This document shows positions 1 to 10,099 of a DNA stretch of 64,000 nucleotides, piece by piece. The notes under the pieces are model-generated. The model saw only the letters and a program-made list of their open reading frames with translations. It had not been told where the DNA came from and ran no database searches. The stretch covers positions 2,307,064 through 2,371,063 of the forward strand of contig NW_004454173.1 of assembly GCF_000283155.1 (NCBI RefSeq), in the 5' to 3' direction. Source of the DNA: Ceratotherium simum simum. Taxonomy: Eukaryota > Chordata > Mammalia > Perissodactyla > Rhinocerotidae. Made by a program: the position numbers and the translations under genes. How positions within the stretch are numbered: the stretch's first letter is position 1; each line of letters begins with the position of its first letter.

Positions 1-7
1 CAGCCCC

Positions 8-75
8 GTGAGGGCAGAGACCGGGGCTGTTCTCTGCTCTCCTCCCAGCTCCCAGGAGCGCGCTGGCTGGCACGG
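8..75 (+). mobile_element. Possible L2 3'-end fragment
   Basis: The stretch resembles the 3' untranslated end of LINE L2, which typically reads 'gagggcagggacc', then a pyrimidine-rich stretch, 'ccagc', and finally 'tggcac'. These landmarks appear here in the same order and spacing. It is short and diverged, so the assignment is tentative. Confidence 0.35.
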
Positions 76-1433
76 GCCTTGCATGGCTTCTGCCAGTGCT
101 TCCCCCAGTGACTTTCTTTGCTCTGTCCCCATGGTTGTCCAGGTCCTGACGCCTGGGTGCTCTGTAGTCCCATTAGGTGTCCTTGCTGGTCTGTGCACCT
201 GTCCCAGGTGTCCCTCCTGTGTTTTCTCTCTCAGAGGGCCATCTTACTTCTCCTGTGTCCAACTTCTCGGCAGGACCTCAGTGTAGTTCTCATGTCCTTT
301 CTAAATTGTTTTTAGTATCATAAAGCCTGCTTCTATTTTTTAAACCCTGAGCAGTTGGGAGAGCGTTTATAGTCACAGCTGAGTCTAGTCCATATCAGTG
401 AAGACTGGAGCACGAGTCTGTTGATATAACTGAAATTGTGATGACATTCTGTTAAGAAATAGCTTGGACATTGGTGAAAAAGGAGGGAATGTGTAAAAGA
501 TGATTCCAGAGGATTAATCCTTGGCCACTGGAAAAATGGGGTGGGGACCAAGGATGAGCTGGATTTGGACTTGTTGAATTTGAGGTAAGGGTAGGTATCA
601 GTGTGGAAATGTACTAAACACGTTTGGGGATAACAACATGCGAGGTCCTGGTTATTACTGCATAACCTTCTTTAGAATCTCTCGACTTGGAATGTTCTCA
701 TTCTTTCCACTCTCCCTGAAATGTTGAAAGGAAATGGCCTATGGCTGCCCAGGGCCCTTCTCCTCTAACTTAACAACCAGGAAGTAAATGAGAAGGATAT
801 TTCTGAGAAGGTTTTCATAAGAACTCAGTGTGAGGAGACAGTCTAACGGATGGTGTCAAGGGGAACTGGTTTGATTTCGTCCACTCCTACTTAATGTCCA
901 TCTCCTCTCCAATCACACGATGACTTACATGTCAGTGTGCAGTGTGGGGAGGAAAAAGACATCACCCGCTACTGAATGACTCTGGACTTCTCTTTTGGAA
1001 CCACTTCCGTTGGCTCTCATTACACAAACCCTCCCTGAGCCAGGGAGCCCGAGCATTACTGATCTAAGACCTTTCAGAGACCACCTGCTTTGACATGTAT
1101 TTCAATGCTAGCAAGAAACTTCAGAAACAACCAGTTTAACTGAGTGCAAATGATGTGCTCACCGAGGTTTGGTAAAAAGCCTACAGTTGAGACCTAGAAA
1201 GTAAATGCTGTCTCCTTCTGAGTCACTTGTGACTTTTAATAGACTGAGTACTGACAGAACTGCCAAGAAAGCAAATAGTTTTATTCATATGACTATACAA
1301 TTATTCTGAATTACTAAGTTCAAATTGATGAGCACCACAATTACTTTGTAATATAAAGGGTAACCTGGGAAAAGAGACTTTTTTGTGTGGGGAAAGTGAC
1401 CATAAGTAACTAAAACATGAAGGATACAACAAT
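76..1433. other. Unique sequence, no feature recognised
   Basis: About 1.36 kb with no repeat family, CpG cluster or credible coding frame that I recognise. The longest frames (under 100 codons) overlap one another on both strands and resemble no protein I know. Base composition is typical intronic or intergenic mammalian DNA. Confidence 0.6.
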
Positions 1434-2204
1434 GATATACAGTAATTCTTTTTATTGATGTTTTAATAGTTTATAACATTGTGAAATTTTTGGTTGTACA
1501 TTTTTGTTTGTCCATCACTACATACATGTATCCCTTCACCCCTTGTGCCCACCCCCTACCCCCACTGCCCCTGGTAACCACAATATAGTTTTCTCTGTCC
1601 ATGTGTTGGTTTATATTCCACATATAAGTGAGATCATATTCCACATAAGTGAGTGTTTGTCTTTCTCTTTCTGGCTTATTTCACTTAATACCCTCCAGGT
1701 CCATCCATGTTGTTGCAAATGGGACGATTTTGTCTTTTTTTATGGCTGAGTAGTATTCCGTTGTATATATATATCACATCTTCTTGATCCAGTCATGAGT
1801 CGAGGGACACTTGGGTTGCTTCCACTTCTTGGCTATAGTGAATAACGCTGCAGTGAACATAAGGGTGTATAAGCCTCTTTGGATTGTTGATTTCAGGTTC
1901 GTTGGATAGATTCCCAGTAGTGGGATAGCTGGATCTTAGGGTATTTCTATTTTTAATTTTTTGAGGAATCTCCATACCGTTTTCCATAGAGGCTGCACCA
2001 GTTTGCATTCCCACCAGCAGTGAATGAGGGTTCCTGTTTCTCCACAGCCTCTCTAACATTTGTTGTTTTTTGTCTTGGTGATTATAGCCATTCTAACGGG
2101 CATGAGGTGATATCTTAGTGTTGTTTTGATTTGCATTTCCCTGATGATTAGTGATGTTGAACATCTTTTCATGTGCCTATTGGCCATCTGGATATACAGT
2201 AATT
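1434..2204 (-). mobile_element. 5'-truncated L1 with target-site duplication
   Basis: This is a LINE-1 3' end inserted on the minus strand. The 14-base word gatatacagtaatt occurs at 1434-1447 and again at 2191-2204, which is a target-site duplication bracketing about 743 bp. Inside, the reverse strand of 1793-2059 still translates to an ORF2 C-terminal segment ([13 protein letters not shown]..., ...GAASMENGMEIPQKIKN...), which then runs into a stop. The 3' UTR lies to the left. The poly-A tail, which should read as T's at about 1448, is almost absent. The exact duplication points to a fairly recent, lineage-specific insertion. It encodes no intact reverse transcriptase. Confidence 0.92.
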
Positions 2205-2400
2205 TTTTAAAAAGTATCAGAAAAATGGATGGAACATTTCAGGGTGCTTTCCAAATGTGAAGGTTTTGTTGGCTAATGGAAGTCTTGGAAACACCTGTCT
2301 GGGGTTGACAGCAGCAGTCTGTCTGTTCTGTAGGATGAGATATAACGGGTCTCGTTCCCCATGCTTTCTCTAAACACTACACTACTGTGGCAAAAAGCCC

Positions 2401-2728
2401 AATCATGTATTTTTTTTTTTTTTTGTGAGGAAGATCAGCCCCGAGCTAACATCCATGCTAATCCTCCTCTTTTTGCTGAGGAAGACCGGCCCTGAGCTAT
2501 AACATCCACTGCCAATCCTCCTCCATTTCCCGCCCCTCCCAAAGCCTCAGTAGACAGCTGGATGTCGTAGCTGCACATCCTGCCAGTTGCTGTACGTGGG
2601 GCGCGCCTTAGCATGGCTCGACAAGCGGTGCGTCGGTTCCTGCCTGGACCCCAACCTGGGCCGCCAGCAGCGGAACGCCCGCACCCAACTGCTAAGCCAC
2701 GGGGCTGGCCCCTAATCATGTATTTTTT
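2401..2728 (-). mobile_element. ERE SINE, long two-module type, with 15-bp duplication
   Basis: This is a tRNA-derived perissodactyl SINE read on the minus strand. The tRNA-like head is at the right end (ggggctggcccc at 2701-2712), followed leftward by the tRNA-related region, a middle section, two copies of a 50-bp 'gaggaaga...gctaacatc' module, and a poly-A tail seen as T's at 2411-2424. The word aatcatgtatttttt flanks it at 2401-2415 and 2714-2728, so the insertion is well preserved. A minus-strand frame at 2435-2740 is only translated SINE. Confidence 0.93.
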
Positions 2729-2879
2729 AATGCTTAGCATTTTTTGGTGGATGGCTTCCCTGTGCCTCTTTCCCCAGCCCTCCCCCTAAAAAAAAAGGCT
2801 TTCAGGAGATTAGGCAACCCGAAGAAACTGCCAATGATAGTGTTTTGCTAATTCTATAAATATTTCTGTAAATTTGCCT

Positions 2880-3190
2880 CCAGTGAGACAGAATTTTGGC
2901 GACTGGAGTAGTAGGCTTTCCTGCCATTGCATACGTCCCGGTCGCAGCAGTTCCTCCTGAATTTCCGCCCGGAGACACCACCACTCCTCTTCCCCGCACT
3001 GGGTGTGGGGGTGTAGGGAACATGATGTAAACACTGCCGTTCTGAGAGGAGCTGCCCCAAAGTCCGGCAGTGACCACAGCGAGTCTCCTTCCAGAACCTG
3101 GAAAAGCCCTTTCGATTTGTTTGTGAACCCAGGTGGGGCTTGTTTATTGACAAACTGTTCTTCTGATCACCAGGTGATGTTTACACAATG
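2880..3190. promoter_or_regulatory. Candidate enhancer-like patch: CpGs plus FOX motifs
   Basis: Roughly eleven CpG dinucleotides fall within 2880-3115, well above the surrounding DNA and outside the neighbouring SINE. Three forkhead-type cores follow: gtaaaca at 3027-3033, tgtttat at 3141-3147 and tgtttac at 3178-3184. Two caggtg E-boxes lie at about 3131 and 3171. The motif clustering is seen directly; regulatory function is inference only. It is too short to be a CpG island. Confidence 0.25.
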
Positions 3191-3617
3191 AGATGTTAAA
3201 TCCTTCACACCTCTTTAAAAATCTGTTCTCATATTTGCAAGTCTTGGAGAAAGGGCCCCATCATTAAAAGTTTGCCAGTTTGAAATGTCAAGTACTCAGG
3301 AAATACCTAAGGAATAGTACCTTATAATTTTAAAGATTAAGTTCTCTGAATTCCCCATGCAGCTTTGTTCCCTGAGTGTGTTCAGCTCATGACTTGTGGT
3401 CTCCTGCAAGAAGTGCTTCTCAGACCTGAACGTACATACCTGTGGTCTCCCTTCCTTTCCCTCCATACATTGCACCTCTACATGCTCCCATGCCAATCTG
3501 ATCTCTCTGACTTCTGCTTAAAAACGCCTGCTTGCTAAGCAAAGTCTGTGTTTCACACCTGGCTGAAGTTTGCTGCTGACCGTGTGTCATCCTGGGTAGC
3601 AGCTCTACTGCCAGGAG

Positions 3618-3659
3618 TGTGTGCGTGCATGTTCTTGCATGTGCGTATGTGTGTGTGTT
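3618..3659. repeat. Imperfect TG/CG alternating purine-pyrimidine run
   Basis: A short stretch alternating gtgtgcgtgcatg and gtgtgtgtg, interrupted by ttctt. It is a degenerate dinucleotide repeat with some Z-DNA potential. Confidence 0.6.
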
Positions 3660-3991
3660 ACCTTGTCCTGTTAGAGCCTGGGTTCCAGAGTGTCAGGAAA
3701 GTAGTAGCTCTACTTCAATTAACATCCTATCTTAGCACATGATACAGGGTCATTAACACACAAAATGTTAGCTGTTAGAATTTATCTCCTTTCCAGCAGA
3801 ATTTCACTTTCTACAGGATACCATATTTCTTTCATGCGAATCTATATTTTAATGGCCTCTAAATTGTCAATTGAGAGGGTAATTAGTTCTAATTTAGTGT
3901 TAATGCTATGAACATAGAGTAAGAAGCTAATTGACATCGCATGCTACCATCTGGAATTTTATGAGCTAAAACTTCTTGTCTCGCGCCACAG

Positions 3992-4204
3992 TGAGTGATC
4001 TCATTGCAGAGGTGCCCTTTAGGAAGAAGAGCTGTTTTGCCTGCGGGGGTTCTGTACCTGGTGGATGCGGCGCTGAGGGCTTGGTGATGGCCAGCTGCTT
4101 CGATTTTCCAAGTCGAACAGCTCTCCCTTATCCCTACTTTGGGGAAATTGGCCTAGAAAACCTACACGTTTGTGCTTTCACTGCCTTTGTTTTTCCTCCT
4201 GGAT
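3992..4204 (+). other. Weak cryptic exon candidate
   Basis: An acceptor-like ttcttgtctcgcgccacag precedes 3992, and a donor-like ggat|gtaagg follows 4204. One frame is open across the 213 bp, which is divisible by three. The stretch retains several CpGs. I recognise no protein in the translation, and the splice signals are unremarkable, so chance is the default explanation. Confidence 0.1.
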
Positions 4205-4324
4205 GTAAGGACTCCTGTGGAGGCTGAAGGATATGCAAAGCAGAACATCCATTCCCCAGGTCAGCAAATCTAGGTTCTGGTAGAAATAGCAGTAGGTTCC
4301 CTGAGCATACTTAATTGTTTAGGA

Positions 4325-4775
4325 CAGGTTTTCACCTGTATGACTTCATTTGATCCTCACAATAATTGAGGTCAGAGCACATATTATTACACCCATTTTA
4401 TAGTTGAAAAAGCCGGGTGGTCCCATGGCGTAGCGGTCAAATGCGGGCGCTCAGCTGCTGGCGGCTGGGTTCAGATCCCCCGGCGCGCACGGATGCACCG
4501 CTTGTCAGGCTATGCGGTGGCGGCCTCCCACATAAAGTGGAGGAAGATGGGCACGGATGTTAGCCCAGAGCCAGTCTTCCTCAGCAAAAAGAGGAGGATT
4601 GGCAGATGTTAGCTCAGGGCTGATCTTCCTCACAAAAAAAAAAAAAAAAAAAAAAGCCACCAAGTTTCAAGAGTGTAAATAACTTGTCTGTGACTACGTG
4701 GCTGGTTAAGCAGTAGAGGCGAGCCAAGGACTTGAATCCTCTGACTCCTGCTCCAGAGCTGTTTTCCCTGATCAC
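4325..4775 (-). mobile_element. MIR split by an ERE
   Basis: An old tRNA-derived MIR SINE on the minus strand. Its core (atttgatcctcacaata, then cccattttatag) lies left of 4411. The rest (taacttgtctgtgacta..., ggacttgaatcctctgactcc) resumes after 4656. The ERE at 4415-4655 interrupts it, so the MIR is the older element, as expected for a mammal-wide family. Confidence 0.85.
4415..4655 (+). mobile_element. ERE SINE, short two-module type
   Basis: A plus-strand ERE with a tRNA-like head (catggcgtagcggtcaaatg as A-box region, gggttcagatcc as B-box region), then directly two tandem 'gaggaag...cttcctc' modules and a 23-nt poly-A tail at 4633-4655. It lacks the middle section (ctagaagg...tactgggg) present in the other EREs here. 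The flanking word aaaaagcc at 4407-4414 and 4651-4658 is a likely short target duplication. It sits inside a MIR. Confidence 0.9.
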
Positions 4776-6365
4776 ATCCTGCTTGTCTGATCTGTTTATC
4801 CATATAATCTTACTGTGTAATCCTAAGAAATTGCTATTCCCTTAAAAAATCAGAAAAATTACATCATCATAACCCAACTAATTCATCACCTTTTTACCTC
4901 CCCAGCCCCAGACCTTGAGTTAACAAATTCTGCTCCAGTACTTACTCTGTCCTAGCTCGAGCTCAGAAAAGCTTCTTGGAAAAAGAGGTAAAAAGGATGG
5001 AAAGTAAGGAGAATCAGGTCGAGGAGTGCTTCTGACCCTTTTTTCTTTCAAAGAGAATTTCAACTGCTGCCCTAAGATGTCAGTTCCAAGTTTAACCCCA
5101 TGCGGTTTCTCAGAGACGAAGCCCGTTAGTTATATGGGCTGCCGCCTGGCTGGGCCTCGCCCAGGCTAGCCTACCAGAACTTTCTTTGGTCCATTTTAGA
5201 TTACTTAGTACCTGCGTGACTGGTACACAATCTTAACCCCTGGTTTGTGTTTGTGTGTTTGTTTGACTGTGATTTCCCTTTTAGATCATTTACGATTCCT
5301 TAGAAGCTCCACCAGAATGTAGGCAGGACAACAGACCTGAATATCTCACGGTCAGCTCTGCTGGGTGAGGGGCTCTGTAATGGGGAGGGGCAGAAGTCAC
5401 CGTGGAAGATGAGGTCACTGGGTTACCAAGGTGGTTTCTCTCATCTTTCTCTGCCCCTCTGGCTCCTGTAAACCACGGGGAGATGAGAGGGCTGAGGTTC
5501 TATTTGTGTCCTTCTGTTAGTTTATTTGTAAACTCCAGGTTGAAAAGTAATATTATGTATAAAATCCAGACTGGACAATCACTCGCTTCATGCAGAGAGA
5601 GACGTTTAAAGGAAATCAGCTGACTTCCTGACTTGCTGAATGAAGTGTGAGTTTTAGTTTCTATCCTGTTAGGAAATGACATGTGAATAGAATACTTGTA
5701 TTAGCAGGCTTTTATTTTTGTCAATGGCTGGAAACTTGTAAAAAAGAGAAGAGAGGTCTGTTTATTTTAGCATATTAAGCTTCATTTCTGTGAAACATAG
5801 GGAGAAATGGGAGTTTCTGAATCCTTTGGTGGTCTCTGTTCTCAAATTCCATTTCTTCTCTTCTGCCCAGAGTTGTTGGGTTGCCATAGCAACATGGCTC
5901 CTCCCCCACAACTCTGTAAGATTAACTGGATACAGATTTAGCAGCAAGTGAGGCCAAGAATAAAATCCAAATTTAGGGCACTGATCACTTAAAGTGGGAG
6001 GTCTGAGGCCGAGGACTGCCCTGTCTGCCTCCACGGGGCTGCACGGGAAGTGATGGGCCTTTAGCTGGCACTGCTCAGAGCCCCTATCAGCCACTGAGAT
6101 AGGCTGATAGGGGCTCTGATAGAGATAGCCACTGCCACGCTGCAGATGGGATTGCACCCAGGAAGGTGGCTGGATGACTGCCTGGATGAGGGATGTTTAG
6201 TGCAGCAGTGTAACTCTGTGTAATGAAATGGCGGGGGCTCAGAGTCAAGCATGAGCCTGTCGGCAAGGACTACAGAGAAAGGCATTGAGTAGGCCCTGCA
6301 GAAATAAAAGCGCTCTGTCCCCGAGAATGCTTTCTAGGGGAGCCTTAGGGACCTTGTATATGGGG
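4776..6365. other. Unique sequence with a strong hairpin
   Basis: About 1.6 kb with no clear repeat family. The one structural feature is the perfect 18-bp inverted repeat at 6075-6119. Minus-strand frames at 5762-6157 and 6061-6285 cross it and resemble no protein I know. Confidence 0.55.
6075..6119. repeat. Perfect 18-bp inverted repeat, 9-nt loop
   Basis: The left arm tcagagcccctatcagcc (6075-6092) is the exact reverse complement of the right arm (6102-6119). The loop is actgagata. The stem ends abruptly on both sides (c against t at 6074/6120). A transcript would fold into a very stable hairpin. It could be a template-switch inverted duplication or, less likely, a small-RNA precursor; the stem is shorter than a typical pre-miRNA. 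Confidence 0.9.
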
Positions 6366-6608
6366 ATAACCATAACAACAGTTGCTCACGTTGATTGAGC
6401 ACTTGCTGCGGGCTAAGCACTTTGTAACTCATTTAATCCTCATAACAACTCTGAGCTAGGTGCTGTTATTTTAAAGATAAGGAAACAGAGGCAGGGAGAA
6501 GTTAATGAACTCCCCCAAGGTCATATAGTTTGTCAGTGGCAGACTGGGATTGAAACCTTTGCAGTGTGACTCCTGAATTCATGCTCTTAATTCTCGCAGC
6601 ACTGCCCC
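6366..6608 (-). mobile_element. MIR SINE, nearly full length
   Basis: The landmarks read in minus orientation: ttgattgagcacttgctg, actcatttaatcctcataac, gataaggaaacagaggca, caaggtcatatagt, then the degenerate B-box region gggattgaaacc. An old mammalian SINE of about 240 bp. Confidence 0.92.
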
Positions 6609-6696
6609 TAAAGGATCTTGACTTTTCCTCTTGAGGCCTCATAAGTAGTGGTCAAGGAACCTTAACTGTATTTTTGTGGTTTTTTTACGCGAATAT

Positions 6697-7129
6697 TACT
6701 ATAGGTTGAACTGTGTCCCCTCAAAAAGGTTGAAGTCCTGACTCCCAGTGGCTGTGAATGTGACTTTATTTGGAAATAAGGTCTTTGCTGTGTAATCAAG
6801 TCAAGATGAGGTCATTAGGGTGGGCCCTCATGCTCTGTGACTGGTGTCCTTATAAGAAGAGGAAAATGCCAAGTGAAGAGACACAGGGAGAACCGTGTGA
6901 TGACAGAGGCAGAGCTGGAGTGATGCAGCTGCGAGCCAAGGACACCAAGGGTGGACGGCCCCACCAGAAGCTGGGGAGACGCAAGGGAGGACTCTGCCCA
7001 GAGTCTCAGGGCGGGTGTGGCCCTGCTGACACCTTGATTTCAGACTTCCAGCCTCCAGAACTGGGAGAGAGTAAGTGTCTGTTGTTGAAGCCACTCAGTT
7101 TGTTATAGCCGCCCTAGGAAGCTAATGCA
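6697..7129 (+). mobile_element. MaLR LTR, MLT1-like solo LTR
   Basis: The start (ataggttgaactgtgtcccc) and end (cctccagaactgggagagag, then a 'gccactcagtttgttatagc' block) match the layout of ERVL-MaLR LTRs of the MLT1 group at the expected length of about 430 bp. The internal words aatgtgactttatttggaaa and gtccttataagaagagg are family hallmarks. No internal retroviral region adjoins it, so it is a solo LTR relic. The plus-strand frame at 6770-7108 is translated LTR, not a gene. Confidence 0.85.
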
Positions 7130-7179
7130 AATATGTTCTTATTGACCAGGTTCAATCAATGCAGAGGCACACAGAGTCA

Positions 7180-7355
7180 CAGGTGAATGTTCCCATTCTG
7201 CTTTGTCTCCCCTTTCCCTTCTTATTGGTAACTGCTCGTGACAATTTGTCTCCTTCCTATGAATATATGTTTACATTAGTTTTTACATAATGAGCCTGTA
7301 TTAGCTGCAACTTTTTTTTTAAAGCTTACTTGTGTATCTTGGAGATCTCTAAGTC
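7180..7355 (-). mobile_element. Possible old L1 3' UTR fragment
   Basis: The stretch resembles the 3' UTR of older L1 families read backwards (tctcccctttcccttctta, ttggtaactgctcg...), like the fragments at 10.2 kb and 19.5 kb in this window. It is diverged, so the identification is tentative. Confidence 0.4.
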
Positions 7356-7592
7356 TTTTTTTTTTTTTTAAGGAAGATTGGCCCTGCGCTAACATCTGTT
7401 GCCAATCTTCCTCTTTTTCTTTTTTTCTCCCCAAAGCCCCAGTACATAGTTGTGTATCATAGTTGTCGAGTTGTAGCTCTTCTGTGTGGGACACCGTCTC
7501 AGCATGGCTTGATGAGCGGTGAGTAGGTCCAAGCCCAGGATCTGCACCGGCAAACCCTGGGCTACCGAAGCAGAACATGTGAACTTAACTGC
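7356..7592 (-). mobile_element. Old ERE SINE, one-module type
   Basis: Minus orientation. T-run, one copy of the gaggaag-type module (ggaagattggccctgcgcta), a middle section (ccagtacatagttgtgtatc) and a degraded tRNA-like head (ggatctgcaccggcaaaccc). Only one 3' module is present, and the sequence is clearly more diverged than the EREs at 2.4, 52.8 and 60.7 kb. Target duplications are not convincing. The minus-strand frames at 7276-7703 are translated SINE. Confidence 0.8.
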
Positions 7593-7599
7593 CCCGTCT

Positions 7600-8550
7600 T
7601 TACCTTTTTTTAATTGTAAAATACATGTAGCATAAAATTTACCATCGCAACCATTTTTAAGTGTACAGTGAGTGGTATTAAGTACTTTCATATTGTTGTG
7701 CAACTGGCACCACCATCCATCTACAGAACTCTTTTCGTCTTATAAAACTGAAACTCTGTATCCATTAAACAACACCCCACAGCCCTGGGCAACCACCTCT
7801 CTACTTTCTGTCTCTATGAATTTGACTACTCTAGGGACCTCATATAAGTGGAATCATACAGTATTTGTCTTTTTGTGCCTGGCTTATTTCACTTAACATG
7901 TCCTCAAGGTTCATCCATGTGGTAGCATGTATCAGGATTTCCTTCCTTTTTAAGGCTAAATAATATTCCATTATATGTATATACCACATGTTGTTTATCC
8001 ATTCATCTGTCAATGGGCACTTGGGTTGCTTCCACCTTTTGGCTATTGTGAATAATGCTGCTATCAACATGAGTATACAGATATCTCTTTGAGATACTAC
8101 TTTTAGTTCTTTTAGGTATATAGCCAGAAGTGGAATTGCTAGATCATATGGTATCCTATTTTTAATTTCTTGAGGACTTGTCATACTGTCTTCCATAGCA
8201 GCTGCACCATTTTACATTCCCACCAGCAGTCTACAAGGATTCCAACATCTCTACATCCTCGTCAACACTTGTTATATTTTTACGGTAGCCATCTTAATGG
8301 ATATGAGATGGTATCTCATTGTGGTTTTGATTTGCTTTTCCCTAATGATTAGTGATGTTGAGCATATTTTCACGTGCTTATTAGCCATTTGTATGTTTTC
8401 TCTGGAGAAATGTCTATTCAAGTTCTTTGCCCATTTTCGTAATCAGGTTGTTTGTTTTTTGTGTTGAGTTTTGGTAGTTCTTTATATATTCTGGGATATC
8501 AGTCCCTTATCAGCTATATACGTGTAAGTCTTTAGCTTTTAAACTGTTGA
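7600..8550 (-). mobile_element. L1MB-like L1 3' end
   Basis: About 950 bp of L1 3' UTR and ORF2 C-terminus on the minus strand. The 3' UTR signature (aaatacatgtagcataaaat, cactggcaccaccatcc type) is at the left. The reverse strand of 7840-8196 translates to an ORF2 C-terminal remnant with recognisable pieces such as NMWYIHIMEYYLALKRKEI and TTWMNLEDMLSEISQAQKDK. No duplication was found, so this is an older mammalian L1, dead and 5'-truncated. Confidence 0.9.
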
Positions 8551-8700
8551 TTCTCTTTCCACCAGCTGAGAATGTATTTATGCATTCTCATGAATGGAGT
8601 GGGGGGGAAACATTGTATTTCCAGCTCAGGCTTCTAGTGATAGGTGGTACCAAGCAAGGAGTATTTCACTCCGGCAAGCGTCCTAACACAGGAAGCAGCA

Positions 8701-9176
8701 TGTATTAGCATTCTCCAGAGAAACAGAACTAATATGTGTGTTATACTTATTGTAAGCAATTGGTTCACATGATTATGGAGATTGATAAGTCCCAAGATCT
8801 GCAGGGTGAGTTGACAAGCTTGAGACCCAAGGAAGCCAATGATTTAGTTCCAGTCCAAGTCTGAAGGCCTGAGAACCAGAAGAGCTGATGTTTCAGTTTG
8901 AGTCCAGAGGCAGGAAAAAGCTGATGTCCCAGCTCGAAGGCAGTCAGGCAGGAGGAATTCTCCCTTACTCACGGGAGGGTCAGCCTTGTGTTCTAGTCAG
9001 GCCTTCAACTGGTTGGATGAGGCCCACTCACATCTGGGAGAGTAATCTTTACTCAGTCTACCAATTTAAATGTTAATCTCATCCAGAAACACCCTCACAG
9101 ACAAACCCAGAATAATGTTTGACCAAATATCTGGGCACCATATGTCCAGTCAAGTTGACACATAAGATTGACAGCA
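8701..9176 (+). mobile_element. LTR-like interspersed repeat, family not named
   Basis: The element begins tgtattagcattctccagag and ends near agtcaagttgacacataaga, with the internal block taatctcatccagaaacacc. I know this as a recurrent mammalian interspersed repeat. The TG...CA ends and a length of about 475 bp suggest an LTR, but I cannot assign the family with certainty. The plus frame at 8888-9076 is inside it. Confidence 0.65.
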
Positions 9177-9824
9177 CTGATAAATCATGTTCTCCTCCTC
9201 TGCTTTGCTAATTAGTTTGAAAGTGAAGAAAATTCTCAGGATCATCATTTTCCTGTAGGTTTTGTGGTTCAGATCTGTTACTGAGCTCATTCCTTTGCAT
9301 CTGAAGATGTGATTAGACAGGGCATCTCTGAAGGGCTCATGGAGGTTGTTCTGGGGAGATGTTCTCCTTAGCATTGTGCAGCCTCAGAGAGGGAGTTTTC
9401 CCTTTACTGAACCAACAGTAATTTTTATAACCCAAAATTACTTAAATAATGACTGAAGCTTTATAGATGCCCATATAGCTTTTCTAAATCATTTCTGGTT
9501 TTTAAGGCTTGAACTGTTTTCTTTTTCTTTTATAACCTCACCACTTCTTGCTCGTTATCAGCATTTTCTGATCCTGTCTGAGCGTAGGTAAAATCCTGTG
9601 GGACCTAGGACTTATCATTGTGAGTATTGCTTATTTAGAACCTCTACTTTGAGTATTGGTGTTGATAGTAGCTTCTTTGAACCAAGATGTTAATTTTTTA
9701 TACCAAGAAACTTACTGTTGATCTAAAGCATTAAAAACTTTTATGCATTTTTGGAAAAGAAGAGTCTTACTATTTTGACTCTGATTATCTAAGCCCTAGA
9801 CACTTGGGCCATAATTATCATTCA
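9177..9824. other. Unique AT-rich sequence
   Basis: About 650 bp without a recognised repeat. A minus-strand frame at 9150-9374 resembles no known protein. Nothing else is seen. Confidence 0.5.
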
Positions 9825-10060
9825 TTCTTATTATACACGAGGCAGAATGCTAAATGTTGGGGCCGTGGCACTGAACTACACACACAGCCCCCTCCTTCGT
9901 GGAGCTGACTTTCTGATGGGGTCTAGTGAGCTTATATACCTGGTATGATGAACATGCCCTGCCCCCCCACCCCACCACAAAGAAAAACCAAATTTTAGAT
10001 GATGACTCTAATGAAGTCATAAGATAAACACGCATTTACAAATAAACCATTTAGAAAATA
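9825..10060 (+). mobile_element. Possible fragment of an unnamed ancient repeat
   Basis: The run from 'ttattatacacgaggcagaatgc' to 'cctccttcgtggagctgact', followed by 'agataaacacgc', resembles the widespread mammalian motif 'ccaggcactg...ccctcatggagcttac...agacaataaac'. It may belong to the family seen more fully at 23.2-24.7 kb and 44.4-45.1 kb. Very diverged. Confidence 0.35.
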
Positions 10061-10099
10061 CAACAGATGATATGATACAGTGACTTGGGTGTACTCTTG

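Larger units (their letters stand above)
2729..4324. other. Unique sequence with a CpG-retaining patch
   Basis: About 1.6 kb without a recognisable transposable element. It contains a CpG-rich patch with FOX-like motifs (2880-3190), an imperfect TG/CG alternating run at about 3618-3659, and a weak cryptic-exon candidate (3992-4204). No convincing gene is seen. Confidence 0.55.

Noticed and set aside
7840..8196. 118-codon minus-strand protein-like frame
   Set aside because: It is the C-terminal remnant of L1 ORF2, as are 1793-2059 and 56188-56424; none is an intact gene.
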